Origin: Lutjanus erythropterus | Taxonomy: Eukaryota > Chordata > Actinopteri > Lutjaniformes > Lutjanidae | Assembly: GCA_020091685.1 (NCBI GenBank) | Contig: CM034607.1 | Coordinates: forward strand, 32,522,983 to 32,586,982 | Length of the DNA stretch: 64,000 nt | Direction of reading: 5' to 3' | Shown: in pieces, positions 61,861 to 64,000 of the stretch | Position numbering within the stretch: the first letter of the stretch is position 1 | Layout of the letters: each line of letters opens with the position of its first letter | The notes under the pieces: model-generated | The model's input: only the letters and a program-made list of their open reading frames with translations | The model's database searches: none | What the model was told of the DNA's origin: nothing | Program-made: the position numbers and the translations under genes

Positions 61861-62109
61861 AACCTGATTATTTTGGGGGGTTTAGATCGACAATCACTGC
61901 AACAAATCAGCACAAAAATGACAACTGCCAACATAAATCACCAGGTTCTTAATAAACACGTTACAAACAAAAAGTAATGTTTGCATTTTGAAACATAAAA
62001 AAGCACACAAACGTTAAGCGCGTTTATGTCACAAGACACAATCTTGCAGCACGCCAATGTGGTCGGAGGTCGCTATAATACTAAGCTACATTACACAAAC
62101 TAAACAATC

Positions 62110-62545
62110 TTTCCAGACAACCCGGTTCATCAAAATAATCCACACCGCACCCACCAACTGTATCATCACATAGACGGGAGTGTGCATCCACTTATGGAGA
62201 AGTTGCAGCTCAGCCGAGGACACCATTGTTGTTTACATCCTATGCTGTCACAAGCACGAGCCTCTCAACCATGAGTAGATGTGCACTTCCTAGGCAATAT
62301 GGTGGGTGTTTGTAGCTTGGTACAAAGAAAGTAGTTCCTACATGCTCACATCAAGGTCTGTGGATTAGATGTGGAGTAACTGAGTCATGGCTTCTGCAAA
62401 GAGAAGTTGCTGTTTGGTTTTTTTTTTAAATGTATTATTTTTGATGCTTTGCACAAGCTGAGTGCCATCTAGTTCCATTACATTGGAGAGAAGGCAGACG
62501 TCTCTGCAGCCATTATCGGCAACTCACCCCAAAAACTATTCAGAC
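62110..62545 (-). mobile_element. Family C MITE copy 4
   Basis: The right part reads backwards as AGACGTCTGCCTTCTCTCCA, then ATGGCACTCAGCTTGTG. The centre CACCCACCAACTGTATCATC and ATATGGTGGGTG is the middle of the palindrome. A further family C end lies at 63235-63312. Confidence 0.65.
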
Positions 62546-62807
62546 CAGAGGTTTTCAAAGCCTCTCCAGGGGAGCTCCAAGCAATTTCAGGCTCAGTGAC
62601 TGGAAGTGAGAAATATTACACTATAGTTATCAAAAGGAGATCACACGAAATAGTGTGATTTGGCTGAGGAGATAGTTCAGGCATACAGCAGTTTTGGGGA
62701 ATTTTACTGTTTTTCACACTTTTCCAGAGTCAGAAACTAATAAACGGCTTTTGACAGGTGCTTATATGTGTTTGATGTAGTCTGAAGTTAAATCAAACAG
62801 GCATATT

Positions 62808-63170
62808 CAGGGTTCCTACACCTTTTCCCCAAAGTCAGATTCAAGCACTTTTCAAGCATTTTTAAGCTGCACTTTCAAACATATAAACTCAAAATCATTT
62901 ATTTTATTCTTACTCACATTAAACACAAAAAATTATGATTATGATAGGATTTGATAAGATTACAAAACAAAAGAAAAGGTTCATCTTTCAAAATACGCCA
63001 CTCTCTCCAACTTCTCTTTCTAGAAAGTGAACTACTCACTCAGAAAACAAACTATAAAAGTAATCAAATTTCCATTGTTTTAAGCCCTTTATCCAAAATC
63101 TTAATTTTCAAAACTTGAAAAAAAACAATCCTAATGTTTTCAAGGACTTCTAGAAATTGAGCAAAATAAG
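62808..63170 (+). repeat. Dispersed repeat (family O)
   Basis: GGGTTCCTACACCTTTTCCC, then TTCAAGCACTTTTCAAGC, ending near TTTTCAAGGACTTCTAGAA. I recall this as a fish repeat; a single copy here. Confidence 0.4.
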
Positions 63171-64000
63171 CAAGTGAGCTAAAGAGGACATTTTTACCAA
63201 GCTTTGTCTAAGGGAAAGTCCACAGTCTGACTTTGAAAACTCTTTTTGTGGATGGATAAATCTCTCTACAAGTAAGAGGAAACATGTATTTCTGACTTTG
63301 TCCTTTTAATGGTCTCTAACAACCACAGTGACATTGGACATGTGGGATAAGCTATTACAAGCAATGACTCCTGTAAATGGCTACGATAAGTAAATGTTAG
63401 AAATGTCCCTGATGGACAAATCGGTGTTGGCTGGGATTAAGGAGACGACAGCCATATGTCGGCCAAACAAAAAATTCAGTCGGTTTGCTGGCAGACCCAG
63501 CAAGCCCAGGAAAACAGCCAATTAGAGACTTATGTCAGGCCACACTGTCGCCGAGCAATTACAGCCACGCTGACACAGTTCAGAGTGACGGGAACAAGAC
63601 AGCAACAGCAACAACATCTGTGCTGTCGTTCCATATAACAGGAGGAGGAGAGGGAGAGCTGCTGTAGGTGGTCCTGTCCTCCTCCTCCGACAACCACCAC
63701 ACACCGGACAGAAACAAAGTAGGAAGTCAATATGATTTACTGCAACAAAACGAACTGCAAACCTCTCAAAGAAACGTCCTCCCCCCCGCTGACCTTAAAT
63801 CACCTCCCCTCAGAATGGTATCGAAAATGTCTCGGGCCCAATTTTAAAAATCACTTCTCTGCACTTTCATTGATTATTCCGCGGACGCGGGAGTATTTGT
63901 TATACGTGCTGTCAGGGAGCACTGAACCCTGCACAGGTTCCTGTTGGAAGACTCAAATTGGAGATGGAGTTTATGTTTCTGAATTCATTGTGAGTCGCAC

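Larger units (their letters stand above)
58644..64000 (-). other. samd12 upstream intron (5' part, incomplete)
   Basis: Intron upstream of the linker exon. I searched for the expected first coding exon (ATG-GCx-GTx-GAx-G then GT on the minus strand) and did not find it. Repeats are listed separately. I see nothing specific in 59690-61590, 61870-62110 and 63315-64000, apart from CA-rich low-complexity sequence near 59810-59870. Confidence 0.65.

Noticed and set aside
62500-62520. Minus-strand ATGGCTGCAGAGACG as the samd12 first coding exon
   Set aside because: It lies inside a family C MITE and lacks a GT donor at the needed position.

Overview
This window looks like teleost fish nuclear DNA, probably from a spiny-rayed (percomorph-type) fish. 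It is AT-rich, has no operons, carries small exons with GT/AG borders far apart, has abundant GT/TAA/GAG microsatellites, and is packed with short inverted-repeat transposons that I recognise from memory as typical of fish genomes. No database was searched.

The one host gene is samd12, on the minus strand. Three coding exons are visible: 58435-58643, 38631-38760 and 8832-8972. They join in frame (phase 1 in, phase 0, phase 1, phase 1 out) into an acidic/proline-rich linker followed by an almost complete SAM domain. The first coding exon (beyond 64000) and the terminal exon (probably below position 1) are not in the window. All remaining sequence is therefore intron: about 19.7 kb between the first two visible exons, 29.7 kb between the second and third, and the inner parts of two flanking introns.

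The largest single object is a full-length L1-type LINE at 26846-32974, plus strand, antisense to samd12 in its 29.7 kb intron. It has a 5' end motif (CCAAGATGGCGGC) resembling mammalian L1, an uninterrupted ORF1 (286 aa) and ORF2 (1259 aa, endonuclease + reverse transcriptase + C-terminal zinc knuckle), an AATAAA signal, an A-tail and perfect 17-bp target-site duplications. It looks young and possibly still mobile.

The other intronic DNA is a layered deposit of DNA transposon remnants: a hAT-type element with a second MITE inside it (1155-1924), several TTAA-flanked MITE families sharing the end TTAAAGGGATAGTTCA, three fragments of one Tc1-like transposon, two 'TAGAGCTGCAAC' hAT-type MITEs each inserted into a copy of another repeat, two elements with internal minisatellites, and many palindromes. 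Repeat families are given arbitrary letters (B-R) so that copies can be cross-referenced. A few GC-rich or homeobox-motif-rich blocks (about 4.1-4.6, 14.5-14.8, 46.5-46.9 and 50.1-50.7 kb) are not explained by repeats and may be regulatory. I see no tRNA, rRNA, CRISPR, retrovirus or LTR element.
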